Origin: Spirosoma fluviale
GTDB lineage: Bacteria > Bacteroidota > Bacteroidia > Cytophagales > Spirosomataceae
Assembly (NCBI GenBank): GCA_945901025.1
Contig: CAMDJW010000003.1
Coordinates: 171,337-212,237 of the forward strand
Direction of reading: 5' to 3'
Length of the DNA: 40,901 nucleotides
The position numbers were made by a program, and so were the translations under genes. Position 1 is the stretch's first letter. Each line of letters begins with the position of its first letter. The notes under the pieces were generated by a model. That model was not told the origin of the DNA. It made no database searches and saw only the letters and a program-made list of their open reading frames with translations. This document shows positions 18,383 through 26,793 of the stretch, piece after piece.

Positions 18383-20065
18383 TTATTCTTTGACAAAAAG
18401 GCTGCTAATGTTTTGTAAAATTAGCGAAAAGATCATGACCAATAAGCACCCTAGGACATTTAACCACAAAAATGCCATTAAATCGACTTTCCAAGCGTAG
18501 ATGACAAATGCCTCTGCCAACAGTGCGGCCCAAAATACATGGCTTCCTTTTGTCTTAGGTAAGTAAAATGCACAAAGAAAAATGCCTAAAATAGTCCCAT
18601 AAAACCAGGAGCCGAGGATGTTGACCACCTCGATCAAGCTTCCCATGTTAACCGCAAACTGAGCTATGATTAAACATAAAATCCCCCAGCCTAACGTAAT
18701 TAGCTTCGAAACGATCCAATAATGTTTATTGGTCGAGTTTTTATTTAAAAATCTCTGGTAAATATCGACCATGCTGGTCGACGTTAACGAACCAAATGCT
18801 GAGGCCATCGATCCCATGGAGGCTAACAAAATCATAGCGATTAAAAACCCAACAATTCCAATGGGTAATTGGTCTATAATAAATCGTAAGAATATATAAT
18901 TAGTATCCTGAGGCTCGATTTTCTGTTCGTTTTTATTGATGTAAGCCACAGCTTCTTTCCTCACCTCATCTTGCCTATTTTGTAATTTTTGTAATTCATT
19001 TTTGATTTTAGATGTTTTCCCTGGATTATCAAGCGAACGAACTAATTGGATATCTAAATCCTTTTTAGCCTGGAAGATGGCTGATTTTTCTGTTTCAAAT
19101 TTTTCATGCCCTTTCGTAGCCACCCATTTCGCCTCTGAGTTCTTGTTGAAGAACATAGGTGGTTCATTGAATTGGTAAAAAACGAAAACTAAAATACCAA
19201 CTAGCAAGATGAAAAACTGCATGGGAATTTTAAGGAATCCGTTTAACAACAAACCTTTTTTGCTTTCAGAGACTGTTTGGCCCGTTAAATACCGGCCCAC
19301 TTGGCTTTGATCTGTTCCAAAATAAGACAGCTGCAAAAAGAATCCTCCAATGATTCCTGACCAAATATTGTAGCGATTGTTTAAATCGAACTTCCAATCA
19401 ATCAAATTAATCTTACCCATTTTTCCCGCTATATGCAGGGATTCTTTTAACCCAATTTCCTCTGGTAGTTTATAAATAATCAGTACTCCAGCCATGACCA
19501 TGCCTGCTAACACGACCGACATTTGTAACATTTGTGTGTAGGATATGGCCTTGGATCCGCCCAGGATGCAATAAGTAGTCACGATGGCCGCCGTAATGGC
19601 ATTGGTCCATGTCAAGTCCCAGCCTAATAACGTTGATAAAATTATGGAAGGAGCTGCGATCGTTACTCCAGTTGATAATGCTCGTGGAATTAAAAATAAT
19701 AAACTCGTTAAGATTCGAGTTTTTGAATCAAATCTTTTTTCTAAAAATTGATACGCAGTATAAACTTTTAATTGGTAATAATGCGGTATAAATGTGACCG
19801 ATAAAACAATCATGGCGATAGGTAGCCCCAAGTAAAATTGGACAAAGCGCATACCATCGGTGTAGGCTTGGCCTGGAGCGGATAGGAAAGTGATGGCTGA
19901 AGCTTGTGTGGCCATTACTGACAACAAGATGTGGTACCACGGTAACTCCCGGTCGGCCAATAAAAATCCCTTTAAGGAATGTTTGGCTTGTTTTCCTTGC
20001 CAACTACCATAAGCGACAATTCCGCCAATAGTTAAAATCAAAACAATCCAATCTAAATATTCCAT
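18383..20065 (-). CDS. Sodium:solute symporter (SSS family)
   Basis: This 560-aa Na+-coupled transporter has the usual run of about 12-13 membrane segments, beginning MEYLDWIVLILTIGG. Family features include SVMATQASAITFLSAPGQAY, LPIAMIVLSVTFIPHYY, and FGTDQSQVGRYLTG. The late GSMASAFGSLTSTSMVDIYQRF region holds Ser/Thr residues typical of the second sodium site. Between about residues 301 and 390 there is a hydrophilic, charged stretch with coiled-coil-like heptads (KIKNELQKLQNRQDEVRKEA) that ordinary SSS proteins lack. Substrate is unknown; sialic acid, sugars, proline and others are all used by relatives. A 36-aa membrane peptide gene ends 3 bp before its start. Confidence 0.9.
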   Translation of the reverse strand: MEYLDWIVLILTIGGIVAYGSWQGKQAKHSLKGFLLADRELPWYHILLSVMATQASAITFLSAPGQAYTDGMRFVQFYLGLPIAMIVLSVTFIPHYYQLKVYTAYQFLEKRFDSKTRILTSLLFLIPRALSTGVTIAAPSIILSTLLGWDLTWTNAITAAIVTTYCILGGSKAISYTQMLQMSVVLAGMVMAGVLIIYKLPEEIGLKESLHIAGKMGKINLIDWKFDLNNRYNIWSGIIGGFFLQLSYFGTDQSQVGRYLTGQTVSESKKGLLLNGFLKIPMQFFILLVGILVFVFYQFNEPPMFFNKNSEAKWVATKGHEKFETEKSAIFQAKKDLDIQLVRSLDNPGKTSKIKNELQKLQNRQDEVRKEAVAYINKNEQKIEPQDTNYIFLRFIIDQLPIGIVGFLIAMILLASMGSMASAFGSLTSTSMVDIYQRFLNKNSTNKHYWIVSKLITLGWGILCLIIAQFAVNMGSLIEVVNILGSWFYGTILGIFLCAFYLPKTKGSHVFWAALLAEAFVIYAWKVDLMAFLWLNVLGCLLVMIFSLILQNISSLFVKE

Positions 20066-20068
20066 GTT

Positions 20069-20179
20069 TTATTGAAATTGATTGGAAATAATGACGAATA
20101 TAATAATTAGCGAAATGAGAAATGTAATTAAGCTAATGTACCATTTACCCCAACGAGGATTTATATCTTCAGATTCCAT
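20069..20179 (-). CDS. 36-aa single-pass membrane peptide upstream of the symporter
   Basis: The peptide begins MESEDINPRWGKWYIS and continues as one hydrophobic helix (SLITFLISLIIIFVIIS) with a short polar tail NQFQ. It has an acidic, tryptophan-containing N-terminus and no signal-peptide cleavage site, so it is likely a membrane-anchored peptide. The ATG is at 20179 and the TAA stop is 3 bp before the symporter ATG, so translation is probably coupled. A TAAATTTG -7 box (20200-20207) lies just upstream. It may be an accessory or regulatory subunit of the symporter, as small peptides are for some other transporters. This function is inference. It is short enough to be missed by standard gene callers. 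Confidence 0.65.
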   Translation of the reverse strand: MESEDINPRWGKWYISLITFLISLIIIFVIISNQFQ

Positions 20180-20199
20180 TTTGGAGTGGTTTTGTTATT

Positions 20200-20207
20200 C
20201 AAATTTA
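20200..20207 (-). promoter_or_regulatory. Candidate -7 box for the peptide/symporter operon
   Basis: The minus strand reads TAAATTTG, an exact TAnnTTTG match. The -33 region (about 20227-20231) is only a partial TTTG. The expected leader before the peptide ATG is about 15 nt. Confidence 0.45.
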
Positions 20208-20244
20208 ATTCAGATTTTTCTTTATTCATAAATATAACAATCAT

Positions 20245-20276
20245 TTTGGAATAGTTATTTTTGCTAATTACCTTTG
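20245..20276 (+). promoter_or_regulatory. Bacteroidota-type promoter of tRNA-Leu
   Basis: TTTG at 20245-20248 (-33 box) and TACCTTTG at 20269-20276 (-7 box, TAnnTTTG) are separated by 20 nt, within the 19-21 nt consensus. Transcription should begin a few bases before the mature tRNA 5' end at 20290. This is the clearest promoter in the window and supports the phylum call. Confidence 0.8.
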
Positions 20277-20289
20277 CACTCCAAATTAC

Positions 20290-20374
20290 GCGGGCGTGGT
20301 GGAATTGGTAGACATACCAGACTTAGGATCTGGCGCCGCGAGGCATGGGGGTTCGAGTCCCTTCGCCCGTACCA
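20290..20374 (+). tRNA. tRNA-Leu, anticodon UAG
   Basis: The 85-nt gene has a 7-bp acceptor stem (GCGGGCG with CGCCCGT, one G-U at the first pair). The anticodon arm is CCAGA-CTTAGGA-TCTGG with anticodon TAG. It has a long variable arm typical of class II leucine tRNAs, a GTTCGAGTC T-loop, and an encoded CCA end. It is read from the adjacent promoter and followed at once by a hairpin terminator. Confidence 0.97.
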
Positions 20375-20379
20375 ATGGC

Positions 20380-20412
20380 AAGCCCTCAACACTCTTAAGG
20401 TTTTGGGGGCTT
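20380..20412 (+). terminator. Intrinsic terminator after tRNA-Leu, before tig
   Basis: AAGCCCTCAA pairs with TTGGGGGCTT (one U-G pair) and is followed by a T run. It lies 28 bp before the tig ATG, leaving no room for a separate tig promoter downstream of it. Confidence 0.8.
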
Positions 20413-20440
20413 TTTTAATAGAAATTTAAAATATAATCAT

Positions 20441-21781
20441 ATGAATATTTCACTCAACTACGCAAATGATTTACAAGGTCGTTTGTCAGTTGTTGTATCA
20501 GAGGCCGATTATCAAGAGAAAGTAGACGCCAAATTAAAGGATTATCGCAAGAAGGCGAGCATTAAGGGATTTCGTCCTGGCATGGTTCCAACTGCGTTAG
20601 TCAAAAAATTATATGGCCAATCTGTTCTTGTCGAGGAAATCAATCATTTATTAGGGGATACAGTAAGCGATTATATCAAAGAAAATAAATTGAATTTAGT
20701 CGGCGAGCCACTTCCTGCGATTGAGGAAACGGATTCCATCGATTGGGAAAAAGACACAGAATTCACTTTTCATTACGATTTAGGATTCCATGGCGATTTT
20801 ACGGTTGACTTGTCAAAAATCAAATCACTTACCTCTTACGAAATCAAGGCTGAGAAAAAGGAAATAGAAGAGACGATTGAAAATCTTAAAAAGCAATTTG
20901 GTGAGCAAACACATCCTGATACGGTGGAGGATCGTGATTTAGTTTTTGGAACCTTTACGCAAGGAGATTGGGTAGAGAAGTCTGCGATTCCATTGCACGC
21001 CATTAAAGATAAGTCTAAGAAAATATTCTTGGGTGCCAAAAAAGACGATAGTTTGAAATTTGACATCGATAAGGTGTTTGTGGACGATAAATCGTTGGCG
21101 TTGGCTACTGGAAAAAAAGAAGATGAGGTGGCTGATTTAAAAGGGGAAGTTACTTTTGTGGTGGAAGATATTACTCGTCAAATTCCTTCAGAATTAAATA
21201 TAGAATTTTTTGATAAAGTGTTAGGTGCGGGAAAGGCCACAGACGAAAAAACCTTTAGAGAGGAGTTGGTTAAAATAGTGGATGAGAATTACAAGAGAGA
21301 GGCTAATTATTTGTTGAAAATAGATGCGGAGAAGGCTTTATTGGATCAAATAAAAATAGACCTTCCGGATGCCTTTTTAAAGACATGGCTTATTCGCATC
21401 AATGAGGGTAAATTTACGGCTGATGATATAGAAAAAGATTTTGTCAATGTGAAAAAGGACATTCGTTGGAATTTGATTAAAAATAGTGTCGCGGATAAAT
21501 TTGAAGTTAAAGTAGAATATGCAGAGGTTGTTGAAAAAGCCAAAGATATGGTGCGACAACAATTTGGTGGTTATTTGTCATCAGATCAGCCAGGGATTGA
21601 AGAAATGATTGAAAAAATTGCGATGGGCTATTTAAGTGATAAGTCTAAATCAGATAATTTCATGAACTTATATAATCAAGCATTTGCGGACAAGGTGTCC
21701 AATGCGATTGTAGAGAATATTTCTTTCAAAACAAGTAAAATAGATGTGGATAAATTTAAAGCAATAGCTGCCGCACTTTAA
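20441..21781 (+). CDS. tig: Trigger factor (ribosome-associated chaperone)
   Basis: This 446-aa protein binds near the ribosomal exit tunnel and shields nascent chains. The N-terminal ribosome-binding domain carries the signature GFRPGMVP near residue 44, equivalent to GFRxGxxP. The middle domain (about 150-250) should be the FKBP-like PPIase domain, but the usual DFxG-type motif is not evident, so isomerase activity may be lost, as in other Bacteroidota. The C-terminal helical arms are present. It precedes clpP and clpX, the common tig-clpP-clpX order. Its only obvious upstream promoter is that of the tRNA, across a terminator. Confidence 0.93.
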   Translation: MNISLNYANDLQGRLSVVVSEADYQEKVDAKLKDYRKKASIKGFRPGMVPTALVKKLYGQSVLVEEINHLLGDTVSDYIKENKLNLVGEPLPAIEETDSIDWEKDTEFTFHYDLGFHGDFTVDLSKIKSLTSYEIKAEKKEIEETIENLKKQFGEQTHPDTVEDRDLVFGTFTQGDWVEKSAIPLHAIKDKSKKIFLGAKKDDSLKFDIDKVFVDDKSLALATGKKEDEVADLKGEVTFVVEDITRQIPSELNIEFFDKVLGAGKATDEKTFREELVKIVDENYKREANYLLKIDAEKALLDQIKIDLPDAFLKTWLIRINEGKFTADDIEKDFVNVKKDIRWNLIKNSVADKFEVKVEYAEVVEKAKDMVRQQFGGYLSSDQPGIEEMIEKIAMGYLSDKSKSDNFMNLYNQAFADKVSNAIVENISFKTSKIDVDKFKAIAAAL

Positions 21782-21800
21782 TTACAAAAAAGATTTTTTT

Positions 21801-21828
21801 AAGAAGCCCCGTTTTTACGGGGTTTTCT
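21801..21828 (+). terminator. Intrinsic terminator after tig
   Basis: CCCCGT and ACGGGG arms enclose a 3-nt loop, extended by AAGAAG / TTTTCT pairs and a T-rich tail. It separates tig from clpP. Confidence 0.82.
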
Positions 21829-21886
21829 GTGAACTAACATAATGGTTTTTCGGTTTAGTGCATATCAATTTTAACTCGAAAAATTG

Positions 21887-21894
21887 TAAATTTG
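21887..21894 (+). promoter_or_regulatory. Candidate -7 box for clpP-clpX
   Basis: TAAATTTG exactly fits TAnnTTTG and lies 19 bp before the clpP ATG. The matching -33 TTTG is not present at the expected distance, so strength is uncertain. Heat-shock or other control cannot be judged. Confidence 0.45.
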
Positions 21895-21913
21895 AATCTT
21901 AAATATAAATATC

Positions 21914-22621
21914 ATGATTCCTAAGGATTTATCTGGAGAAGAGTTTCGTAAGTATGCCGTGCATCATAGAGGTTTAAATGGCCTTGCAGTTGATCAATAC
22001 ATGAATAATATTGGCGATCGCCCTATTCATCAAATTGAAGACATGACCCAGTACATCATTGAGGAGCGACCTATGCGATTTGCTCAAATTGATGTTTTCT
22101 CTCGGTTAATCATGGATCGCATTATATTTATGGGAGTGCCTGTGGATGATTATATGGCGAATATCATTGTGGCCCAACTGCTTTTTATGGAATCAACGGA
22201 TGCCAAAAAGGACATTGTGATGTATATTAATAGCCCAGGAGGATCCGGTTATGCAGGTTTAGGTATTTACGATACGATGAATTACATCCGTCCAGATGTT
22301 TCTACCGTTTGTACTTCATTGGCTGCTTCGATGGGTGCCGTTCTGTTAGCAGGAGGGGCTGCTGGAAAACGTTCAGCATTAGAACATGCTAGAATTATGA
22401 TTCACCAACCATCTGGTGGTGCGCAAGGACAGTCTCGTGACATCGAAATTACTGCAAGGGAAATTGTGAAAATACGTCAAGAATTATATGAAATTTTAGC
22501 TAAGCATTCAGGTAAGTCATTTGAAGAAATTGAAAAAGATTCAGACAGGGATTATTGGATGAAATCAGAAGAAGCTAAAGCGTATGGTTTGATAGATGAG
22601 ATTTTAACTAGGACTGTCTAA
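21914..22621 (+). CDS. clpP: ATP-dependent Clp protease proteolytic subunit
   Basis: This 235-aa serine protease subunit forms double heptameric rings and degrades proteins fed by ClpX or ClpA/C. The catalytic Ser is S139 ([15 protein letters not shown]) and His is H164 ([11 protein letters not shown]). The downstream Asp lies in the [11 protein letters not shown] region. [16 protein letters not shown] forms the oxyanion and handle region. It is about 35 residues longer at the N-terminus than E. coli ClpP, typical of Bacteroidota. clpX follows after 3 bp, so both are in one operon. Confidence 0.97.
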   Translation: MIPKDLSGEEFRKYAVHHRGLNGLAVDQYMNNIGDRPIHQIEDMTQYIIEERPMRFAQIDVFSRLIMDRIIFMGVPVDDYMANIIVAQLLFMESTDAKKDIVMYINSPGGSGYAGLGIYDTMNYIRPDVSTVCTSLAASMGAVLLAGGAAGKRSALEHARIMIHQPSGGAQGQSRDIEITAREIVKIRQELYEILAKHSGKSFEEIEKDSDRDYWMKSEEAKAYGLIDEILTRTV

Positions 22622-22624
22622 TTC

Positions 22625-23866
22625 ATGGCAACTAAAAAAATTAATTGCTCTTTTTGTGGTCGTTCTAAAAGTGAAGTGGGCATGTTATTGTCCGGAATAG
22701 AAGGTCATATTTGTAACAATTGCTTACAACAAGGATACGAAGTTGTTAAAGAGGAATTAGGATCAGAAGGGAAGGAAAAAACGTCTGATAAAAAGTTTGA
22801 TTTAGTAAAACCCAAAGATCTAAAAGCGTACTTAGATGAATATGTGATCGGGCAAGATGAAGCAAAAAAATATCTTTCTGTAGCCGTATACAATCATTAT
22901 AAACGTTTGATGCAACCCGCTTCAAATGATGAAGTTAAAATTGAGAAGTCAAATATATTGATGGTAGGGGAGACCGGTACTGGAAAAACTTATTTGGCCA
23001 GAACATTAGCCCAAAGACTTCAGGTTCCTTTTTGTATCGCAGATGCAACCGTGATTACGGAGGCTGGATATGTAGGTGAGGATGTGGAGACGATTTTAAC
23101 TAGACTTTTACAAGCCGCCAATTACGACGTGGCCAAAGCGGAATGTGGCATTGTATTCATCGACGAGATTGATAAAATTGCCAGAAAATCAGATAATCCC
23201 TCAATTACTCGAGATGTTTCTGGTGAGGGAGTCCAACAAGCCCTATTGAAATTATTAGAAGGTTCTATTGTTAACGTTCCGCCGCAAGGAGGGAGGAAAC
23301 ATCCGGATCAAAAAATGATTGCGGTCAACACAGAAAATATCTTATTTATTTGTGGAGGTGCTTTTGATGGAATTGGACGCCATATTGCCAAAAGGTTGAA
23401 TGCTAGACCTATTGGTTTTTCTGGGGATGATACTTTTCATAAGTCTTTTGAACAAGATCAAATTATGAAATATGTTTCGGCCCAAGATTTAAAATCTTTT
23501 GGTTTGATTCCTGAATTATTAGGTCGACTTCCTGTGATTACCTATTTAAATCCTTTAGATAGTACAGCCTTAATGTCTATTTTGACAGAACCTAAGAATG
23601 CACTTGTAAAGCAGTATAGCAAGCTTTTTGATATGGAGGGCGTTAAATTAAGCTTTTCTAAAGATGCTTTAAGCTATTTAGTGGAACAGGCGATGCAATT
23701 TAAATTAGGAGCAAGAGGTTTGAGATCGATTATGGAAGCCATCATGAATGATGCGATGTATGAAATTCCATCTCAAGAAAATTTGAAGGATTTCAAGGTC
23801 GACTTAACCTATGCTAAAACGAAGTTCGAACGTACAGTTTTCCATCAAATTGATCATGTCGCTTAA
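22625..23866 (+). CDS. clpX: Clp protease ATP-binding unfoldase subunit
   Basis: This 413-aa AAA+ unfoldase recognises tagged substrates and threads them into ClpP. The N-terminal C4 zinc-binding domain has C8, C11, C30 and C33 (CSFCG and ICNNC). Walker A is GETGTGKT, Walker B is [10 protein letters not shown], and the sensor and pore regions [10 protein letters not shown] and [14 protein letters not shown] are in place. It follows clpP by 3 bp. Its end overlaps the start of the next lipoprotein gene by 11 bp, so that gene is very likely co-translated. Confidence 0.97.
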   Translation: MATKKINCSFCGRSKSEVGMLLSGIEGHICNNCLQQGYEVVKEELGSEGKEKTSDKKFDLVKPKDLKAYLDEYVIGQDEAKKYLSVAVYNHYKRLMQPASNDEVKIEKSNILMVGETGTGKTYLARTLAQRLQVPFCIADATVITEAGYVGEDVETILTRLLQAANYDVAKAECGIVFIDEIDKIARKSDNPSITRDVSGEGVQQALLKLLEGSIVNVPPQGGRKHPDQKMIAVNTENILFICGGAFDGIGRHIAKRLNARPIGFSGDDTFHKSFEQDQIMKYVSAQDLKSFGLIPELLGRLPVITYLNPLDSTALMSILTEPKNALVKQYSKLFDMEGVKLSFSKDALSYLVEQAMQFKLGARGLRSIMEAIMNDAMYEIPSQENLKDFKVDLTYAKTKFERTVFHQIDHVA

Positions 23867-24374
23867 TTTTAAAATTTTAATCTTTCCATTTTTAGTATTA
23901 GCCCTAAGTGCTTGCTCACGATCTAAAGGTTATTTTTCCAATTATGTAGCTCGAAATGTTTATGTTGATAAGCAAGAACCCCAATTATTAGCTAGTCGTT
24001 CTCAGGTTTTACCGATTCAATCTTCTCTTGTGTCTCCTTCTCAATCGTTGGTGTTAGGGTCTGCAAATCAATCCGTTAATGTTCATAATAATCAATCTTC
24101 ATCAAGGAATCTTAATTCTATAGTAGATAGGAAAATCCAAAAAAAGGTCCTTCACCAAGAAGTGGTTCAGACAATACGAAATTTCAAGGCTCAAAATAAG
24201 TTGGCTGAAAAAAAATCGGGTGCTAATCATTGGGAACCTCGATTGAAAATTGGGGTTACTTTATTAGTGATAGGTATTGTTCTTAGTGTGTTTGGACTTG
24301 GTTTAATTGGAGGTATTTCTGCTTTTGTCGGATTGCTTTTTACCATTTTAGGATTGTTAAATACGTATTATTGA
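23856..24374 (+). CDS. Putative lipoprotein with a C-terminal hydrophobic hairpin
   Basis: I recognise no family. The 172-aa product has a lipoprotein signal peptide ending LALSAC with C20 as the lipidation site. A Ser/Gln/Asn-rich low-complexity middle follows (about 50-90), then a short basic stretch, and a strongly hydrophobic Gly-rich C-terminus (about 129-169) able to form two membrane spans. This glycine-hairpin end resembles short envelope proteins of Bacteroidota. I chose the ATG at 23856, which overlaps clpX by 11 bp. A longer frame from 23811 would give an implausible N-terminus. Position suggests only that it is expressed with clpX. Confidence 0.68.
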   Translation: MSLNFKILIFPFLVLALSACSRSKGYFSNYVARNVYVDKQEPQLLASRSQVLPIQSSLVSPSQSLVLGSANQSVNVHNNQSSSRNLNSIVDRKIQKKVLHQEVVQTIRNFKAQNKLAEKKSGANHWEPRLKIGVTLLVIGIVLSVFGLGLIGGISAFVGLLFTILGLLNTYY

Positions 24375-24375
24375 C

Positions 24376-25083
24376 ATGTCGACTAAATTCGTTTTTCTAC
24401 ACGGATTTGGGGAAGACCAACGCGTATGGTCTGATTTTTTACCCTTGTTTTCCTGGCCTTTTGATTATATCGTAGTTGATTATTCTACTTGGACTGATTG
24501 TTTGGAGATCAAAGATTATGCCCGCACAATCATGTCAAGTTTACCTCTGAAAACTAAATTTATTTTAGTGGGTCACTCGATGGGGGGCTATGTGGCTCTG
24601 GCTTTGGCAGAGTTATTTCCTAGTCAAATTTATCAAGTGGTGATGCTTCATTCGAGTCCATTTTCGGATACAGAAGAGAAAAAAATCGGGCGCCAACGAA
24701 CCATTGATTTTCTGAAAAAATACCCTGTTAAAGATTTTTTAGGTCCATTTGTCCCAAATTTATTTGCTTCAAAATTTGCCGAAACTCATGCCGAATTACT
24801 CAACAATTTGATTGTTCGGTACCAAAATTTACCAAAGGAAGGCTTAATTGCTTCTTCCATAGCGATGAAAAATAGACCTGATTATCAATTGTTTTTAGCC
24901 AAAACCCAAATCCCATTTTTATTTATTCAGGGCAGTGATGATGCATTAATTTCTACAGATTTAATTAAAGAGGTTTTACAAGATAAAGCCCAACATAAAT
25001 TAGTAATTTTACAAGGTGTAGGTCATCAGGGGCAATACGAGGATCCAAAAGCTTGTTTTGAGGCCATTAACGCATTAATTTAA
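24376..25083 (+). CDS. Alpha/beta-fold hydrolase
   Basis: This 235-aa cytosolic enzyme has the alpha/beta hydrolase fold. The oxyanion segment FLHGFGED is at residues 7-14 and the nucleophile elbow VGHSMGG has S68. The acid is in IQGSDDALI (D188 or D189) and the His is H217 in GVGHQGQ. Together these form a complete Ser-Asp-His triad. Likely activities are esterase, thioesterase or lactonase; the substrate is not deducible. It begins 1 bp after the lipoprotein stop, and cmk starts 2 bp after its own end, so it belongs to the clpP-to-cmk run of closely spaced genes. Confidence 0.85.
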   Translation: MSTKFVFLHGFGEDQRVWSDFLPLFSWPFDYIVVDYSTWTDCLEIKDYARTIMSSLPLKTKFILVGHSMGGYVALALAELFPSQIYQVVMLHSSPFSDTEEKKIGRQRTIDFLKKYPVKDFLGPFVPNLFASKFAETHAELLNNLIVRYQNLPKEGLIASSIAMKNRPDYQLFLAKTQIPFLFIQGSDDALISTDLIKEVLQDKAQHKLVILQGVGHQGQYEDPKACFEAINALI

Positions 25084-25085
25084 TT

Positions 25086-25775
25086 ATGTCAAAAAAAATT
25101 GTCATTGCGCTTGACGGATTTTCTTCCTGTGGAAAAAGTACTACCGCTCGCCATGTAGCTGCTGTTTTGCATTATGCGTTTGTCGATTCCGGTGCGATGT
25201 ACCGAGCAGTGGCTTTATATTTTCATCGCAATAATATCTCTTTAATTGATTTGAATCAAGTTGCAGATGCTTTAAAAGAAATTGAAATAACGTTTGTATT
25301 TAATCCTGTTAAACAATCATCAGATACTTATTTGAATGGTGAAAATGTCGAGAGCGAAATAAGAATGATGTTTATTTCTGATATGGTTAGTCAAGTAAGT
25401 GCGCTGCCAATTGTTCGCCATGCGATGGTAGCACTCCAACAAAAAATGGGGGAGAAAAAAGGGATTGTGATGGATGGACGTGATATAGGCACGGTTGTCT
25501 TTCCGAAAGCGGAATTGAAAATATTTATGACGGCCGAACCTCATATTAGAGCTCAGCGTCGCAAATTGGAACTTTTGCAAAAAGGAGAGGACTTACCATT
25601 AGAAGAGATTGTTGAAAATTTACGAAAGCGTGACGAAATAGATTCGAATCGAAGTGAAGGCCCACTTAAACGGGCTGAGGATGCGATTGATCTTGACACC
25701 TCATTTAAAAGCATGGATGAGCAAGTAGAGTTTGTTTTAGAACAAGTACGAAGAGTCCAAGGTGAAATCAAATAA
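25086..25775 (+). CDS. cmk: Cytidylate kinase
   Basis: This enzyme phosphorylates CMP and dCMP to the diphosphates for RNA, DNA and lipid synthesis. It has 229 aa, the usual length. The P-loop GFSSCGKST is at residues 11-19. DSGAMYRAVALYF binds the nucleotide base. MDGRDIGTVVFP and the late R-rich RRKLELLQKG and KRDEIDSNRSEGPL lid/NMP-binding segments are all present. Its 3' end overlaps the next gene by 14 bp. Confidence 0.96.
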   Translation: MSKKIVIALDGFSSCGKSTTARHVAAVLHYAFVDSGAMYRAVALYFHRNNISLIDLNQVADALKEIEITFVFNPVKQSSDTYLNGENVESEIRMMFISDMVSQVSALPIVRHAMVALQQKMGEKKGIVMDGRDIGTVVFPKAELKIFMTAEPHIRAQRRKLELLQKGEDLPLEEIVENLRKRDEIDSNRSEGPLKRAEDAIDLDTSFKSMDEQVEFVLEQVRRVQGEIK

Positions 25776-26760
25776 ATCTATTTTGATTGTGGGCCATGGT
25801 TTGGCCGGGACAATACTGGCTCATCATTTACATCAACAAAATATTGAATTCCAAATCTGGGATTCTAGTCAAACCCATTTTACTTCTTCAAATGCCGCAG
25901 GTGGTATTTTCAATCCAGTTACGGGTCGAAAATTAGAACCAACTTGGCTAGCCAATGAAATTTTCACGTACTTATTTCCATTTTACCAAGCACTTGAAAA
26001 AAAGTTGAACGCCTCATTCTTTTTTCCAATGCCATTATTTAGACCCTTTGCCAATGCAGAAATGGCTGATTGGCTGAACGCCAGGCGAGAGGATATAGAT
26101 AATGAATTTTTGGATTGGAAAGCGGATGGAGTATGGGTGAAAAAAGCTGGATGGGTAGATGTGCCCCATTTATTAAGTTCATCTAAATTCTTTTTTGAGG
26201 AGAAGGGTGTGTTTTTCAATAAGGAGTTTGTTGACGCTCAAACAGATATTTCCGATTTTACTCATGTCATCTATTGTGAGGGATTTCATGGAATGAAAAA
26301 CCCACTGTGGTCATGTTTGAATTTTTTACCGGCTAAGGGCGAGTTGCTTAAAATTCAAACGGATCAAGCAGATCCGTCATTCATCTTGAATAAAAATGGA
26401 TTTTTATTGCCTGTAGGGCAGAATGCTTATAAAGTAGGTGCTACCTATCGCTGGGATGAATTTGGGCCTGAGCCCACCGTTTCTGGTTACGATGAACTGA
26501 AAGATAAATTGGCCCAATTCAAAGTGAATGAGTACCTTGAAATAGAGAAAATGGTAGGTATTAGGCCAGCTACACAAGATAGACGACCTTTTGTAGGTAT
26601 GCATCCAGAAAAATCGGCAGGTATTTTTAATGGATTTGGTTCTAAAGGGGTTTCTTTAATTCCTTATTTCGCTAATGAATTTGTGAGTGAACTACAAAGA
26701 AAAAAAATGGTTCATTCTGACGCATCAATTCGACGATTTAATCATTTATTTTCCATTTAA
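25762..26760 (+). CDS. FAD-dependent oxidoreductase (DAO family)
   Basis: This 332-aa protein has an N-terminal dinucleotide-binding fold (ILIVGHGLAGTILAHHL, GxGxxG-type) and the C-terminal VGIRPATQDRRPFVGMHP and NGFGSKGVSLIPYFA segments. These are typical of the D-amino acid oxidase / glycine oxidase (ThiO) superfamily and the MnmC-C domain. It probably oxidises an amine or amino acid with FAD. The substrate is unknown. The only start in a reasonable place is a GTG at 25762, which overlaps the cmk end and implies coupling. The reading frame is intact. Confidence 0.8.
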   Translation: MKSNKSILIVGHGLAGTILAHHLHQQNIEFQIWDSSQTHFTSSNAAGGIFNPVTGRKLEPTWLANEIFTYLFPFYQALEKKLNASFFFPMPLFRPFANAEMADWLNARREDIDNEFLDWKADGVWVKKAGWVDVPHLLSSSKFFFEEKGVFFNKEFVDAQTDISDFTHVIYCEGFHGMKNPLWSCLNFLPAKGELLKIQTDQADPSFILNKNGFLLPVGQNAYKVGATYRWDEFGPEPTVSGYDELKDKLAQFKVNEYLEIEKMVGIRPATQDRRPFVGMHPEKSAGIFNGFGSKGVSLIPYFANEFVSELQRKKMVHSDASIRRFNHLFSI

Positions 26761-26765
26761 ATCGT

Positions 26766-26773
26766 TAAATTTG
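26766..26773 (+). promoter_or_regulatory. Candidate -7 box before the TolB/Omp85-like gene
   Basis: TAAATTTG, an exact TAnnTTTG match, lies 20 bp before the ATG. A TTTA at 26744-26747 is a weak -33 candidate with an 18-nt gap. Confidence 0.4.
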
Positions 26774-26793
26774 ATTTTCTGAGTTTTCCCTAA

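Noticed and set aside
23811..23855. Longer frame for the lipoprotein after clpX
   Set aside because: It begins well inside clpX in another frame and would bury the signal peptide; the ATG at 23856 is better.
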